Source: UBA5195 sp034432755 (GTDB lineage: Bacteria; Chloroflexota; Anaerolineae; Anaerolineales; Villigracilaceae). From it: a stretch of DNA of 64,000 nucleotides. Of this stretch, positions 8,701 to 17,486 are shown in pieces (position 1 is the stretch's first letter; each line of letters starts with the position of its first letter). Made by a program: the position numbers and the translations under genes. Under the pieces are notes generated by a model. The model was not told the DNA's origin and made no database searches. It was given only the letters and a program-made list of their open reading frames with translations. The DNA lies in NCBI GenBank assembly GCA_034432755.1, contig DAOUBQ010000093.1, forward strand, positions 1-64,000, given 5' to 3'.

Positions 8701-11700
8701 TCGGGGGCGGCGATTTCGGTCAGCGTGCCGTCGTTGTTGCGGGTGGTGCCAGAAGACCAGTAGCCGTTGAGGACGCCTGCGAAGTTGGAGGCCGGGAGGA
8801 CGACGATGTAATCGCCAGAGGCCAGGTTGTTGAACAGGTAGTAGCCGCCGTTGGCGGTGATGTCCGTTGCCAGCGCCGCGCCGGTGGGGTTGCCGGAGGC
8901 ATCAGCGGCGTAAAGTTCAACCGTCACGCCGTCAATTCCCACTTCGCCTGCGTCCATCTGGCGGTTGTTGTTGGTGTCGTACCAAACGCGGTTGCCGAGC
9001 GCGTATTGTGGGATAAAGCCGAAGTCTAACGTTGGGTTGTCGGTGGAGCCGGTGGGCTGGTCTACGGTGTTGTTGTTGAGCGCGCCCGTGGAGCCAGGCG
9101 TGAGCGTGAAGACTGCCGAGGAGACCGTTCCCGCGCCGGTGCCGAGGCCGTTATCGTTGTTATCGGCGTTGGTGTTGGGGGTGGCGCTATCGGCGGCGTT
9201 GTAGGTATCAATGGTGCTGGTGCTGGAGGGTGGGGCAACCACGCGGACGAGGTAATCGCCTTGCGGCAGGCCCTCGAAGCGGTAATTTCCCCCCGCATTG
9301 GTGACGACGCCACCGGGACCATCATCTGCCGTGCCGAGGATACCATCGGGGCCGACCAGGATTTCGGTGAGGCCATCAGATGCATACAGGCGGACGGTGA
9401 TGCCGGGCAGGGGCGCATCGAGCGGGCCGCCATCGTAGTTGCCGTTCTCGTCGCCATCGGTATAGACCAGGTTGCCAACTGAGACGCGGTAGAAGCCGAA
9501 GTCAACCGTCATGTTGGCGCGGCCATCAGGTTGCGTTCCCTGGCCGAGGCCTGCTTCCAGGTCGGTTTCGCCGGTGGGTTCGGTCAGGCCGGTGGGGCCG
9601 AGTGTGACGGGCAAGGAGGCAACCTGCCCATTGAAGGGGCCGCCGGTTTGGAGCGTGCCATTGTCATCCGAATCGACATCTGGCGCACCATCTGGGTCGG
9701 GGGCGGCGGTTTCGGTGATGGCGCCTGCGCCGCTGAGGGTGGTGGCCGAGGACCAGTATCCCACCAAAGCGCCTGCGCCGGTGAAGTTGGAGGCGGGCAG
9801 GGTTACGATGTATTCGCCGGGTAAGAGGTTGTCGAACAGGTAATAGCCGCCGCCGGAGGTGGTGTCGGTCGCTACAAAGACATAGGTTCCGCTGCCATCG
9901 TTGCGATACAGGTCAACAATGACGCCGTTTACGCCAAATTCGCCCGCATCTATCTGGCTGTTGTTGTTGGTATCGTACCAGACACGGTTGCCGAGGGCAT
10001 AGGGGTAAACGAAGCCGAAGTCAACGGTTGGGTCGGTGGTGGTGGCGGTGGCGTTGTTGACGGTGATGTTGGCGGCTATTTCGCCAGCCTGCATGGTGAG
10101 CAGGTTGGCCGAAACCACGCCGCCGGCTGTGCCAACGCCGTTGTCGTTGTTGTCGGTGTTGGTGTCAGGGTCGGTGGTGTCGGCGGGAGCGAAGGTGTCT
10201 ATGGTGCTTATCATGCCGGCGGGGCCGGTGACGCGCACGATGTAGTCGCCATTGGGCAGGCCGCGGAAGAGATACAGGCCGCCTGCATCAGTCAACACGC
10301 CGCCGGGCGCGTCATCGTTATCGCCCAAGATGCCGTTGGGGCCGACGTTGATTTCGGTGCCATTGGATGAATACAGTTGTACCTGTATGTTCGCCAGCGG
10401 GGTGTCGGTGCCAGAGTCGTAATTGCCGTTGACGTTGAGGTCTTCAAAGACCAGGTTGCCGATTTCGGTGCGGTAGAAGCCAAAGTCCACGGTCATGTTG
10501 GCGCGGTTATCGGGTTGCGCGCCCTGACCAACGCCCGTTCGCAGGTCGGTCTCGCCCGTGGGTTCGGCAGCCCCACCCAGCGTGACCGCGCTAGAGATGA
10601 CCGCGCCCTCAAAGCCGAGCAGAGCGGTGTAACTGCCGTTGTCATCGCGGTCGGTATCATTATCTGGGTCGGGGGCCAGGGTTTCGCCGATTGTGCCGTT
10701 GGCCTGCATGAAGGAGAGCGAGGATTTATAGCCGTTTAGCACGCCAACTGAGAAGTTGCCGTAAGGAATGACGACCACATAATCGCCGGGCAGCAGATAG
10801 TCGAACAGATAATAACCACCGCCTGCCGTGAAGGTGGTGGCCAGCACGCCGCCAGTGGGATTACCAGAGGCATCGGCAGCGTAGAGATTGACGGTTACGC
10901 CATCTATGCCCACTTCACCCGCGTCTTGTGTGCCATTGTTGTTGGTATCGAGCCAAACGCGGTTGCCCAAACCATAGTATTGCTCCAGGCCGCCGGTTTC
11001 GCTGTCGTTATCAGCATAGTCATCCACGCCGCCGGAGCCGGTGCGCTCGTTCGGGTCGCTGCCGGGCAGGGAGGTCCAGGTCAGGTTGGCGGTGTTGGTA
11101 ACGGTATCGTTCCCAGCCAGGAAGGGCGGAGTGGGTGGGCTGTTGACCGTGACCTGGTAGGTGAGCGTAGCGGTGTTGCCCAGCGTCAGGGTGGCGCAAG
11201 TCCAGGTGAGGTTGGGCGCGCCGCTATCGTTGGCTGTGCAGCCCCCCGAAGCGGTGATGGAGGCCGGAACGTAAGTGAGACCAGCGGGGATGGCATCGGT
11301 GATGGTCAGGTCGTGCGCGTCGGCTGTGCTGCTGGGCAGGTGCGAGACGGTGAGGGTGTAGGTGACTGTTTGCCCGTAGAGCCAGGTGGTATCGTTGGCG
11401 GCTTTTTGAATATCCAGTTCGGGTTCGCGCAGGGTGATGGGAGTGGAATCGCTGGCCGAGCCGCCCGTCCACGAGACGGTGGCGGTGTTGGTGAGGGTTG
11501 TGCCATTTTGGTTACCGGCCACATTGAGAACGCGCGCCACAACGCGGACCAGGAAGGCATTGTTGTTTGCCACGTTATCGGCAGCGGTGGTGGTGTTGCC
11601 AAAAGCGAGGGTCAGGTCGCCGCCAGAGCCGCCAGGGGCGGTGACGGTGGGGGCAGAGAGCGTGCCGTTGTAGTCTGCTGTGAGCAGACCGCCGCTGGCA

Positions 11701-14700
11701 GCCGCGCTGGTAATCACCTGGTGGCTGATGTATTCCAGGCCGAGCGGCAGGTCATCTACCACTTGCAGGTTGGGGGTGAGGCCTTCGGGCAGGGTGACGA
11801 GGATGTTGAAGGTCACCTGTTCGCCGATGACGTAGGAGACCGGGGTGGGGGCCAGTTTGTCAATTTGCGGTGTGGCGAGCGGTGCATTGACGCTGGATGT
11901 GGCGGCATAATCATCCACGGCGCCGCCCACGCCATCCGAACCATCGCGCTCGCCCGTATCGGAGCCAGATGTGCCGGGGGTGGATGAGCCGGTGGGGTTG
12001 GATGTTGTTCCGTTGGGGCCAGGCAGGGAGGTGTAAAACAGGTTGGCCGTGTTCGGAATGGTGTAGCCAGCCGGAGCAGTCGCCGCGACTGTGGCCGTGA
12101 CCGTGACGGTGATGGTCTGACCGGGGTCGAGGCAGGTGGCAGTGAAGGTGAGGGTGCTGCCAGTGAACGAGCCGCCGTTGTGGTTGAAGGCCGTCGTCCC
12201 GCCGCCGTTACCGGTGCAGGTCGCGCCCTGCGTGGTGGTCACGCTGGAGACGGAGAAACCGGTCAGGTTGGTATCGAAGGTATCGGTCAACGTCAGGTCA
12301 AAGGCGGTGGCGCGGTTGACGCCGGAAGCGGAGGTAATCGTCAGGGTGTAAGTGATGGGGTCGCCGGCATCGGTGGGAGCGGTGGTGAGGCTTTTGGCAA
12401 GCGTGAGAGCAGGTTCGGCCACAATGACCTGCACCTGGTTGGAGTTGGGTCCGTTTTGCGTCCCGCCCACAAAGACGGCAAAGGTGTTGTTGCGCGCATC
12501 CCCGGCGTCATTGCTTCCAGCAGCGCTGTTGTTGACCAGGGCGTTGAACTCCACGATGACGTATTCGGCATCGGCGTCGTTATCGTTGTTGGTGAGTGTG
12601 CCGAGTTTGAAGTAGGGGTCGGTGCCGTTGCCGTAAGTATCGGGGTCTGCCGTGATTGAATTCGATGACCCCACGTTTTGGTCGGGCAAGGCATAAGTGG
12701 GCGTGACCAGGGTGGGGTCATTGCCGTTCACCCAGGGGCCAGCGCCAAAGGGGCCGCTGCCGAGCGCCAGTGCAAGCGTGCTGCCGGTGGGTTCGGTGGA
12801 GGCAATCGGCACGCCGTTGGAGAGCAGAGCCAGGCGGGCTGTGCCGTCATCGAGATAGTTCAGGCCGCCGGGCAGCAAATCTTGTATTTGGAAGTTGGCG
12901 CTAGAGCCTTCGGGGAGTTGTACCACCAGCCGGTAGCGGATAATTTCACCTACGGCAACGCGTGGAGTGGTTGCGCCGGAGGGAATGTCGGTATGGGTTT
13001 CGGAGGTGGCGGCCAGGAATTTTTGCGGCTGAACGTTGTTGATGGTGAGGTTGGCCGCGCCCTGGCTGGCGTAATCGTTGAGTGCGCCGCCTACGCCGTC
13101 GGCGCCGGTGCGCTCGTCAGAATCGGTGTTGTAGGTGGAGCGGTCAGAAACAGAACCAGATAGGCTCGTCCAACGCGTTTCGGCGGTGTTGGTGATGGTC
13201 TGGCCGGGGGTGACGGAGTAATTCACCGTAGCCTGGAACGTGATGGTGCAGGACTCGCCCGGCTGGAACAGGCCGCCAGAACCGGTGAGGGTCGGTGCGC
13301 CGCTATCATTGAGCGTGAGCGGGGTTGAAGCGCTACATGCGCCCAGCGCCAGCGTGCCGGGGACGTACGTCAGCGTGGCGGGTAGCGTATCGCTGAACGA
13401 CACCTCGTGAGCGGTGGTGGAGCCAGCCGCCGGGTTGGTGAGGGTGACGGTGAAGGTGACCGTATCGCCCGCGTCGGCAGTCGCCGGGGCGACAGATTTG
13501 GCCGTGTTGACCACCGGCTCGATGAGGGTGATGTTGGGCGCGGAGACGGCGGGCAGGCTGCCGTTGAGCCAGGTGAGCGCGGCTTCGTTGTTGCGCAAAC
13601 CGCCGCCCTGATTGCCAACCACGTTTAAGACGACCGCGCGGTAGGTGATGGTGATGGTTTCAGCCACCGTGTTGTTGCGGTTGGTGTTCACCAGCGTGCC
13701 AAAATCGAAGGTAATGCGGCGGCCATCTTGCCCGCCAAAGGCCGCAATGAGCGGGTTGCTGCCCGCGCCCGTGCCAGCGGTGCAGTTGGTGCAGTTTCCG
13801 CCGGCATCGAAGGTCATCACATTGCTGTAAAGGCCGTCATCTCCTGCCCCGGCGCCATCGGTATCGGGGTTGGAGACGACCACCGATTGCAGGTCAACGA
13901 AGGCCAGGCCGGGGTCGAGCGTATCCACAATTTGGGCGTTGGGCAGTGTGCCTTCTGGCGCGGTGAGCGTGAGGGTGTAGGTGACGAACTCGCCAATCAC
14001 GGCCTGGGTGTTGGCGTTTTGGGGCGTGTTGATTTCGGTGCCTATCAGGTTTTTGGTCAGCTGCGGGTTATCGGTGGTCACCGTTGCGTCTTCCGATTGC
14101 GGCTGGGGCAGGAAGTTGGGGCCGCCTTCGGAGCCGGAATATCTGACGAGCGTGGCGGTGTTGGGGTAGGTTCCGGGCGCTATATCGCTGCGCATGCGCA
14201 AGTCGTAGGTGATGACGATGACGTTGTTGCCCAGATTGGGGTCGTGCGCCGCGCACACGCCCTGCCCCACCGGGTCCACCAGTTTAATGCCTGTGCTAAA
14301 CAGATTGCCAGGCCCAGCGGGCGTATCGGTGGGCGTGGTGTAGGAAATGGGACCAGAGCCATTGCCATAATAAATTTGCAGGTTGATGCTGTTGGGGTCA
14401 CCGGTGGTGGGATATTCAAATCCAAGCGCGTCGAAGGTGTCTTGAATGACGATATCGAAGGCGCCATTGATGCCCGTGCCGTTGTTGACCAGGAAAATGG
14501 CAAAGGTCACCAGGTCGCCGGCATCGAGTCCGCTCACGTTGCTGTCAATGGGGGTGGTGGTGAGCAGATTCGAATTAATTGTGCCGCTCCAGCGCACCGG
14601 GCCTGAGCCAGGCGCGGTGAAGGTGATGGGCAAGGGCGGGGTAAAGGTGGGGGTGGGGTTGTCGGTGGCGACCACGCTCTTGTTGGTGATCATCACCGGC

Positions 14701-16976
14701 GAAGTGTAGGTGATTTCGATAATGGAGGCGGCTTCGCCGGGCGTGCCGTTGGTGGAGCCTTCGGTCACATAGGCCTGGTTGGTCAGGTGCAAGTTGTCGG
14801 CAAAGGGGTCGTCTTGAACGGTGACCGTGAAGAGCAAGTCTATGACCGATGAAGAGTTGTTTGGGCCGTCATAGTTACCATAACTCCAGCGCGCCCAGTT
14901 GCTCGTTCCATTCGTGCTAACGGTTGGAATATTGGCGGCAGGCAAACTGTGATAGGTATCGCCTGGCCCCAGGCACGAAGAGCCAGCCGCCGGTACGCCG
15001 CAAACGGTGTTGTTGTGCATTGTGACCTGCGTGGCATCGAAAATAGGCAGGGGCAGGTAGTCGGTGAGCACCAGGTTCTCGAAATCGCTGGTGACGAGGG
15101 TGTAAGTCAGGCGGAAGGTGACGGTATCGCCCGCGCCCACGCGCACCGGCAGCGAATACGAAGTATTGCCGTTGATCGCATACACGGCTTTGGTGAGCGC
15201 GCCGCGCCCAATGGTCACGCTGGCCGAAGAGTTATCGGGCTCGGTGAACCCAGTGGGTGTGAGTGCATCGGTGGTGGCGAGGATGCGCCCATTGACGAAC
15301 TCGCTGTTGTTCAGCACATCACCCTGGTCCACGCTGGCATCGCCGGAGGGGAAGGTATCGCTAAAGGCTTCCTGAATGACGGTGCGGAAAACGACACGGG
15401 CGGTGGTGGGACCGTCATTGTAGCCGCTGCAGACCGGGTCACCGGCCACGCCGCCGGGCGGCACGCAGCCACCGATGAGGCGGCCATTGCCCGAGCGGGA
15501 AATCATTTCATCTGAAATGCGGAAGGTGATGGTGGTCGTTCCATCGTTGGGGGCCGGGTCGGCGGGGGTATAGTTGGGGCTGACGGTGTAATTGGCAACG
15601 TTGAATGCGCCAGAGGAGTTATAGGAGGCCGGATTGCCCACAATTTGCAGTGTGGGGGTAAATGTGGTGTCCCAGCGCTGGCCGTCAGAGATGGTATCGG
15701 TCAACGTCACCTGGTCAAAGGCGAAGAAATCGGAAATTTGAAGGTCAATCGTGTATTCCAGCACAGCCCCTGGCGCAGGCTGGCCGCCGCCCACCACGCT
15801 GACGCTCTTTTGAGTGGCGATAGACTTGGGGGTGAGGGTGTGTTCACAGCCGGGCGGGTTTTGGGTGAACGTCCCACCGGTGTCGCGCGGGTCGAGCGGA
15901 GCCCACGTCCCGCCGCCGCTGGCATTATTGCAGGAAAGGGCGTCATCGCCGGTGGCAGGGTTGATGACCGCCCCTCCACCCGAATCGCGCAGGGGGATGT
16001 AGTACTCGAAGGTCATGCTCACTGTGCCGCTCACCGAAGCAAAGTTGCACGAGAGCGTGCCGCCAGGGGTTACGGTGGAGGGCGTGGAACACGTGGCGCC
16101 GCCTGGCACCGTGCCTATCAGCGAGACGAATTGCATGTTGGCGGGCAGCGTATCGGTCAGGGTGAAGGGACTGAGCGTCTGCCCAGGAGCGATTTCAGCG
16201 GTCACGGTGTATTGACGCGGGAAGTTGGGGCCGGTGGCAGTCTCATCTTCGGGGCCGTTATAGGTTTTGGTCAGGGTAAAGAGTGTGGGTGTCACACTGC
16301 CATTCACCCAAGCGCTGAAAGTGAGGTTGGGGTCATCGCCGCAGCACCAATCGTCCAGCGCGGTATAACCAAACTGATAGCCGCCGCGCGCCTGAATGGT
16401 GAGCGGCGTGCCTAAATCGGCCAGGTTGCTCATTGAGGCGGTTACATTCACCGTCACAGGCGGCTGGTCGGGGGTGAAGGAGCCAAAGGGCAGGCGCAAC
16501 GCCACCAGGGTGTCGCCCGCATTGCCGCAGACCTGCACAAAAGCGCCGGTGTTATCGCGCATGTAGGGGTGGTTAACGCAGGTAATGCCGCCCGAACCGG
16601 GGAAGGTCAGGACGGTATTCTCAACCGGAGAGCCAAGATAGGTGGCACTGAGGAAGGTCAGCCCATCGAGCGGCGGGTTGCTGTTCTGCGCGCCATCTGC
16701 GCCGTTGCGGGGAATAATCAAGTCAATCAGGGGGCCGTAGCCTGGGTCGTTGGCATCGGGGTTGTCGAAGGTGACGGTGAAATTGACGGTGCTGCCGATG
16801 AAGGCCTGCGCCGGCACGTTGAGGGAAACAGCGGGCGGCTGGGCCAACGAGGGGCGTTCAACTGGCGCTGCCACTGCTTCTTGCGCAGGAATGAGCAAGG
16901 CGGCTTGCATCAGAATCAGGAACAACACCAAAAACGCCCGAACATAAAAAGAAATAGTTCGAGAAATGAATTGCAT
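5739..16976 (-). CDS. Giant secreted DUF11/SdrD-B repeat protein with LPSTG motif and C-terminal sortase domain
   Basis: Extracellular protein of 3745 residues. A signal peptide (MQFISRTISFYVR, hydrophobic core, cut near EAVAA-AP) leads to many DUF11-type beta-sandwich repeats (to about residue 1990; LTDTLP, TYTLTVT signatures). Six SdrD-B domains follow (about 1995-2980; GNRVWxDTNNNGxxDAGE Ca-binding loops), then more DUF11 repeats. LPSTGF starts at residue 3564, and about 25 residues later a sortase domain begins, with H3644 (GLTAHVT), C3707 (LLTCKGY) and R3724 (YRYAVRAVL) as the likely triad. There is no hydrophobic tail after LPSTG, unlike a normal cell-wall-sorting signal. The ATG chosen has GGGAGG eight bases upstream; an in-frame ATG 37 codons earlier has neither. 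Inferred role: adhesin or envelope fibre that is its own transpeptidase. Confidence 0.9.
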   Translation of the reverse strand: MQFISRTISFYVRAFLVLFLILMQAALLIPAQEAVAAPVERPSLAQPPAVSLNVPAQAFIGSTVNFTVTFDNPDANDPGYGPLIDLIIPRNGADGAQNSNPPLDGLTFLSATYLGSPVENTVLTFPGSGGITCVNHPYMRDNTGAFVQVCGNAGDTLVALRLPFGSFTPDQPPVTVNVTASMSNLADLGTPLTIQARGGYQFGYTALDDWCCGDDPNLTFSAWVNGSVTPTLFTLTKTYNGPEDETATGPNFPRQYTVTAEIAPGQTLSPFTLTDTLPANMQFVSLIGTVPGGATCSTPSTVTPGGTLSCNFASVSGTVSMTFEYYIPLRDSGGGAVINPATGDDALSCNNASGGGTWAPLDPRDTGGTFTQNPPGCEHTLTPKSIATQKSVSVVGGGQPAPGAVLEYTIDLQISDFFAFDQVTLTDTISDGQRWDTTFTPTLQIVGNPASYNSSGAFNVANYTVSPNYTPADPAPNDGTTTITFRISDEMISRSGNGRLIGGCVPPGGVAGDPVCSGYNDGPTTARVVFRTVIQEAFSDTFPSGDASVDQGDVLNNSEFVNGRILATTDALTPTGFTEPDNSSASVTIGRGALTKAVYAINGNTSYSLPVRVGAGDTVTFRLTYTLVTSDFENLVLTDYLPLPIFDATQVTMHNNTVCGVPAAGSSCLGPGDTYHSLPAANIPTVSTNGTSNWARWSYGNYDGPNNSSSVIDLLFTVTVQDDPFADNLHLTNQAYVTEGSTNGTPGEAASIIEITYTSPVMITNKSVVATDNPTPTFTPPLPITFTAPGSGPVRWSGTINSNLLTTTPIDSNVSGLDAGDLVTFAIFLVNNGTGINGAFDIVIQDTFDALGFEYPTTGDPNSINLQIYYGNGSGPISYTTPTDTPAGPGNLFSTGIKLVDPVGQGVCAAHDPNLGNNVIVITYDLRMRSDIAPGTYPNTATLVRYSGSEGGPNFLPQPQSEDATVTTDNPQLTKNLIGTEINTPQNANTQAVIGEFVTYTLTLTAPEGTLPNAQIVDTLDPGLAFVDLQSVVVSNPDTDGAGAGDDGLYSNVMTFDAGGNCTNCTAGTGAGSNPLIAAFGGQDGRRITFDFGTLVNTNRNNTVAETITITYRAVVLNVVGNQGGGLRNNEAALTWLNGSLPAVSAPNITLIEPVVNTAKSVAPATADAGDTVTFTVTLTNPAAGSTTAHEVSFSDTLPATLTYVPGTLALGACSASTPLTLNDSGAPTLTGSGGLFQPGESCTITFQATVNYSVTPGQTITNTAETRWTSLSGSVSDRSTYNTDSDERTGADGVGGALNDYASQGAANLTINNVQPQKFLAATSETHTDIPSGATTPRVAVGEIIRYRLVVQLPEGSSANFQIQDLLPGGLNYLDDGTARLALLSNGVPIASTEPTGSTLALALGSGPFGAGPWVNGNDPTLVTPTYALPDQNVGSSNSITADPDTYGNGTDPYFKLGTLTNNDNDADAEYVIVEFNALVNNSAAGSNDAGDARNNTFAVFVGGTQNGPNSNQVQVIVAEPALTLAKSLTTAPTDAGDPITYTLTITSASGVNRATAFDLTLTDTFDTNLTGFSVSSVTTTQGATCTGNGGGTTAFNHNGGSFTGSTLTFTATCLDPGQTITVTVTATVAATAPAGYTIPNTANLFYTSLPGPNGTTSNPTGSSTPGTSGSDTGERDGSDGVGGAVDDYAATSSVNAPLATPQIDKLAPTPVSYVIGEQVTFNILVTLPEGLTPNLQVVDDLPLGLEYISHQVITSAAASGGLLTADYNGTLSAPTVTAPGGSGGDLTLAFGNTTTAADNVANNNAFLVRVVARVLNVAGNQNGTTLTNTATVSWTGGSASDSTPITLREPELDIQKAANDTTWLYGQTVTYTLTVSHLPSSTADAHDLTITDAIPAGLTYVPASITASGGCTANDSGAPNLTWTCATLTLGNTATLTYQVTVNSPPTPPFLAGNDTVTNTANLTWTSLPGSDPNERTGSGGVDDYADNDSETGGLEQYYGLGNRVWLDTNNNGTQDAGEVGIDGVTVNLYAADASGNPTGGVLATTFTAGGGYYLFDYLLPGDYVVVIPYGNFSVGVLNGYKSSLSFMQANGTIGETLAPDPDNDTDRDDNGSYTALLGFEGAVISSAVTLGGAAEPTGETDLRTGVGQGAQPDNRANMTVDFGFYRTEIGNLVFEDLNVNGNYDSGTDTPLANIQVQLYSSNGTEINVGPNGILGDNDDAPGGVLTDAGGLYLFRGLPNGDYIVRVTGPAGMISTIDTFAPADTTDPDTNTDNNDNGVGTAGGVVSANLLTMQAGEIAANITVNNATATTTDPTVDFGFVYPYALGNRVWYDTNNNSQIDAGEFGVNGVIVDLYRNDGSGTYVFVATDTTSGGGYYLFDNLLPGEYIVTLPASNFTGAGALVGYWSSATTLSGAGAITETAAPDPDGAPDVDSDDNGTLQTGGPFNGQVASLPVTLGPTGLTEPTGETDLEAGLGQGTQPDGRANMTVDFGFYRVSVGNLVYTDGDENGNYDGGPLDAPLPGITVRLYASDGLTEILVGPDGILGTADDGPGGVVTNAGGNYRFEGLPQGDYLVRVVAPPSSTSTIDTYNAADSATPNTNADNNDNGLGTGAGTVSSAVFTLTPGSTGALNNNTVDQPTGSTDNPTLDFGFIPQYALGNRVWYDTNNNRQMDAGEVGIDGVTVELYAADASGNPTGAALATDITANGGYYLFNNLASGDYIVVLPASNFAGVLNGYWSSGTTRNNDGTLTEIAAPDPDTDTDLDDNGQLNLFGSLPGAVTSRPVTLGLGPVEPTGETDLDGGNQGQPDARANMTVDFGFYTIRLGNQVWNDLNNNGLLDGTETGINGVSVQLWSADGSTLLGTTTTAGGGIYTFSGLPQGNYLVRLPEGNFQGLGALRDYYSSTGGGAYEPAPNPDINLTDSDDNGTEVGSLGYPGGYIQSGVFALTPAAEQTTNNPDGSTTEFRVDFGVYGEQRANLSVSKDDGIDYYLPGGMLTYAIVVSNGGPSDVNGAVVTDNLPTQITSWEWTCVTTGGATCAGSGGFISANFTDTVNMPVGSTITYIVNVNIAPAATGTLNNTVTVTPPTGVIETDSSDNNDTDSDRDAILSIDKDDGLTTVAPGSLITYTLNIQNLGAQDLTAVRVTDTLPAEVTFQSAAPAPSSISGSTLEWTGISLASGASTTITVTVRVNDDAIGPTLLNSVSVADDAIPGLGDSDDDLDIVASSNAKIIVNTDIDVDPDDPSHPAPPPLPRVLIGEVITYQISLDVPAGATLTNLRALDLLDTGLAFVGCVSVDGGALTTTLPGGFADACNDPLNPTVQAEPLGSPSAVNQGRRTNFDFGNITNPSANTETLLVTYEVVVLDIPENVNGVGGLNNNVLWTWDGGSLAAFAPPLEIVEPDLSIDKSAEPTTLPFGSPVTFSLSIAHTPESSIDAYDVIVTDVLPTNFEFIPGSVQSTGLAPTSFNYNSATRTLTFIWDVFPLGQSSTLTFQATFVGPSPANNTANVAWTSLPIDPQPNGQPVSLSNYNDFANERWYDPNDAAGVNNYGASSTITINAPGALPSTGFAPNRITKLPQQPAEKAYTNLGQMWLEIPALGLNLPITGVPLTQDGWDLTWLSNQAGYLTGTTFPGQVGTTGLTAHVTLADGTPGPFRNLDKLHWGNTVILHAEGYRYTYEVREMRTVLPRDFSVFKQDGYTWLTLLTCKGYVPWLDTYNYRYAVRAVLLKVEYEGTTLTPSRGSDR
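8040..10980 (-). repeat. Internal DNA repeats encoding six SdrD-B domains
   Basis: Six SdrD-B units of about 490 bp each. DNA similarity is high in parts: the stretch encoding ANMTVDFGFYR occurs four times (near 8515, 9495, 10485 and in variant form at 8520-8535) and the stretch for GNRVWYDTNNN three times with few changes. Units alternate between an AGExGxxGVxVxLY type and a DxxLxxIxVxLY type. Such a tract can gain or lose units by recombination. Confidence 0.75.
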
Positions 16977-17120
16977 AAATGGGCCTCCCGGCAAAATTTG
17001 AATATTTCCCACAGGGCCGGTTTCGCTCTGACTCGCTGACAGCTTAGCCCCAGCACGGGGCAGCGACCAATTCGGCTGACAGTTCACAGTCTCCCAGTTT
17101 GCAATGATGTTGTAATCAAT
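16977..17120 (-). other. Structured 5' leader of the giant surface-protein gene
   Basis: About 145 bases between the likely transcription start and the ATG, with a strong hairpin (GCCCC-GTGCT-GGGGC) and an overlapping GCTGTCAGC/GGCTGACAG pairing possibility. It was compared by eye with known riboswitch cores (c-di-GMP, cobalamin, TPP) and matches none. Confidence 0.35.
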
Positions 17121-17126
17121 GCTTAC

Positions 17127-17154
17127 ATTATAAGGTTAAATCCAGTTAAAATCT
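17127..17154 (-). promoter_or_regulatory. Possible promoter of the giant surface-protein gene
   Basis: Minus strand TATAAT at 17132-17127, in an AT-rich context (TTTAACCTTATAATG). No good -35 hexamer at 16-18 bases, only a weak GAAGAT at 18. Confidence 0.4.
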
Positions 17155-17289
17155 TCACCCCTATCAAAACCGTAGGGGAAATGGCCCAATGACATGGCGA
17201 TTTTTGCAAATCGCATCCCCCGAACTTTCTCTGATGGTGGGGACGATAGCTATTCGGCCAAGTTGGTTATTTCGACCGGGGCATCAGCG

Positions 17290-17318
17290 TTGACACCCAG
17301 CCACACATCGGGTATGCT
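17290..17318 (+). promoter_or_regulatory. Sigma-70-type promoter of the SRP RNA gene
   Basis: TTGACA (17290-17295), 17-base spacer, TATGCT (17313-17318); the RNA's first paired base is at 17328, ten bases on. One of the best promoter matches in the window. Confidence 0.82.
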
Positions 17319-17327
17319 TGTCGTTTG

Positions 17328-17429
17328 TCCGGGCAGGCCCGGCGCGGCAGGACTCCCCGAACCTTGTCAGGTCCGAGAGGAAGCAGCAATAAGGGGAAGT
17401 TCCTGGGTGCCGCCGGTCTCCTGCCCGGA
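17328..17429 (+). ncRNA. ffs: Signal recognition particle RNA (4.5S, small bacterial type)
   Basis: About 102 nt. The conserved SRP tip is present: GTCAGGTCCGAGAGGAAGC followed by AGCA, i.e. the Ffh-binding symmetric and asymmetric loops closed by a GNRA-like tetraloop region. The 5' end TCCGGGCAG pairs with the 3' end CTGCCCGGA, closing a single long helix, the form found in bacteria with the small SRP RNA. A strong promoter lies directly upstream. The RNA binds Ffh and directs ribosomes making membrane or secreted proteins to FtsY. Confidence 0.95.
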
Positions 17430-17448
17430 TATTGATTCAGCGGGTACA

Positions 17449-17486
17449 TCTTTCATCCTTCTGCCTTCATCCTTTATAATCATCCC
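17449..17486 (+). promoter_or_regulatory. TATAAT box very close to a start codon within a short repeat
   Basis: A G-poor tract of TTCATCCTT repeats ends in TATAAT (17475-17480), and the ATG of the next gene is only six bases on. If this -10 box is used the mRNA would be leaderless. The -35 region is weak (TTCATC at 17 bases). Confidence 0.45.

Noticed and set aside
16977..17087. Upstream ATG of the giant surface gene, 37 codons earlier
   Set aside because: It lacks a Shine-Dalgarno sequence and would put a non-hydrophobic stretch before the signal peptide; the later ATG has GGGAGG at the right distance.
16977..17120. c-di-GMP or other riboswitch in the leader of the giant surface gene
   Set aside because: GCAAA and GGCCC-like pieces occur, but the conserved c-di-GMP-I core and order do not; only a plain GC hairpin is certain.
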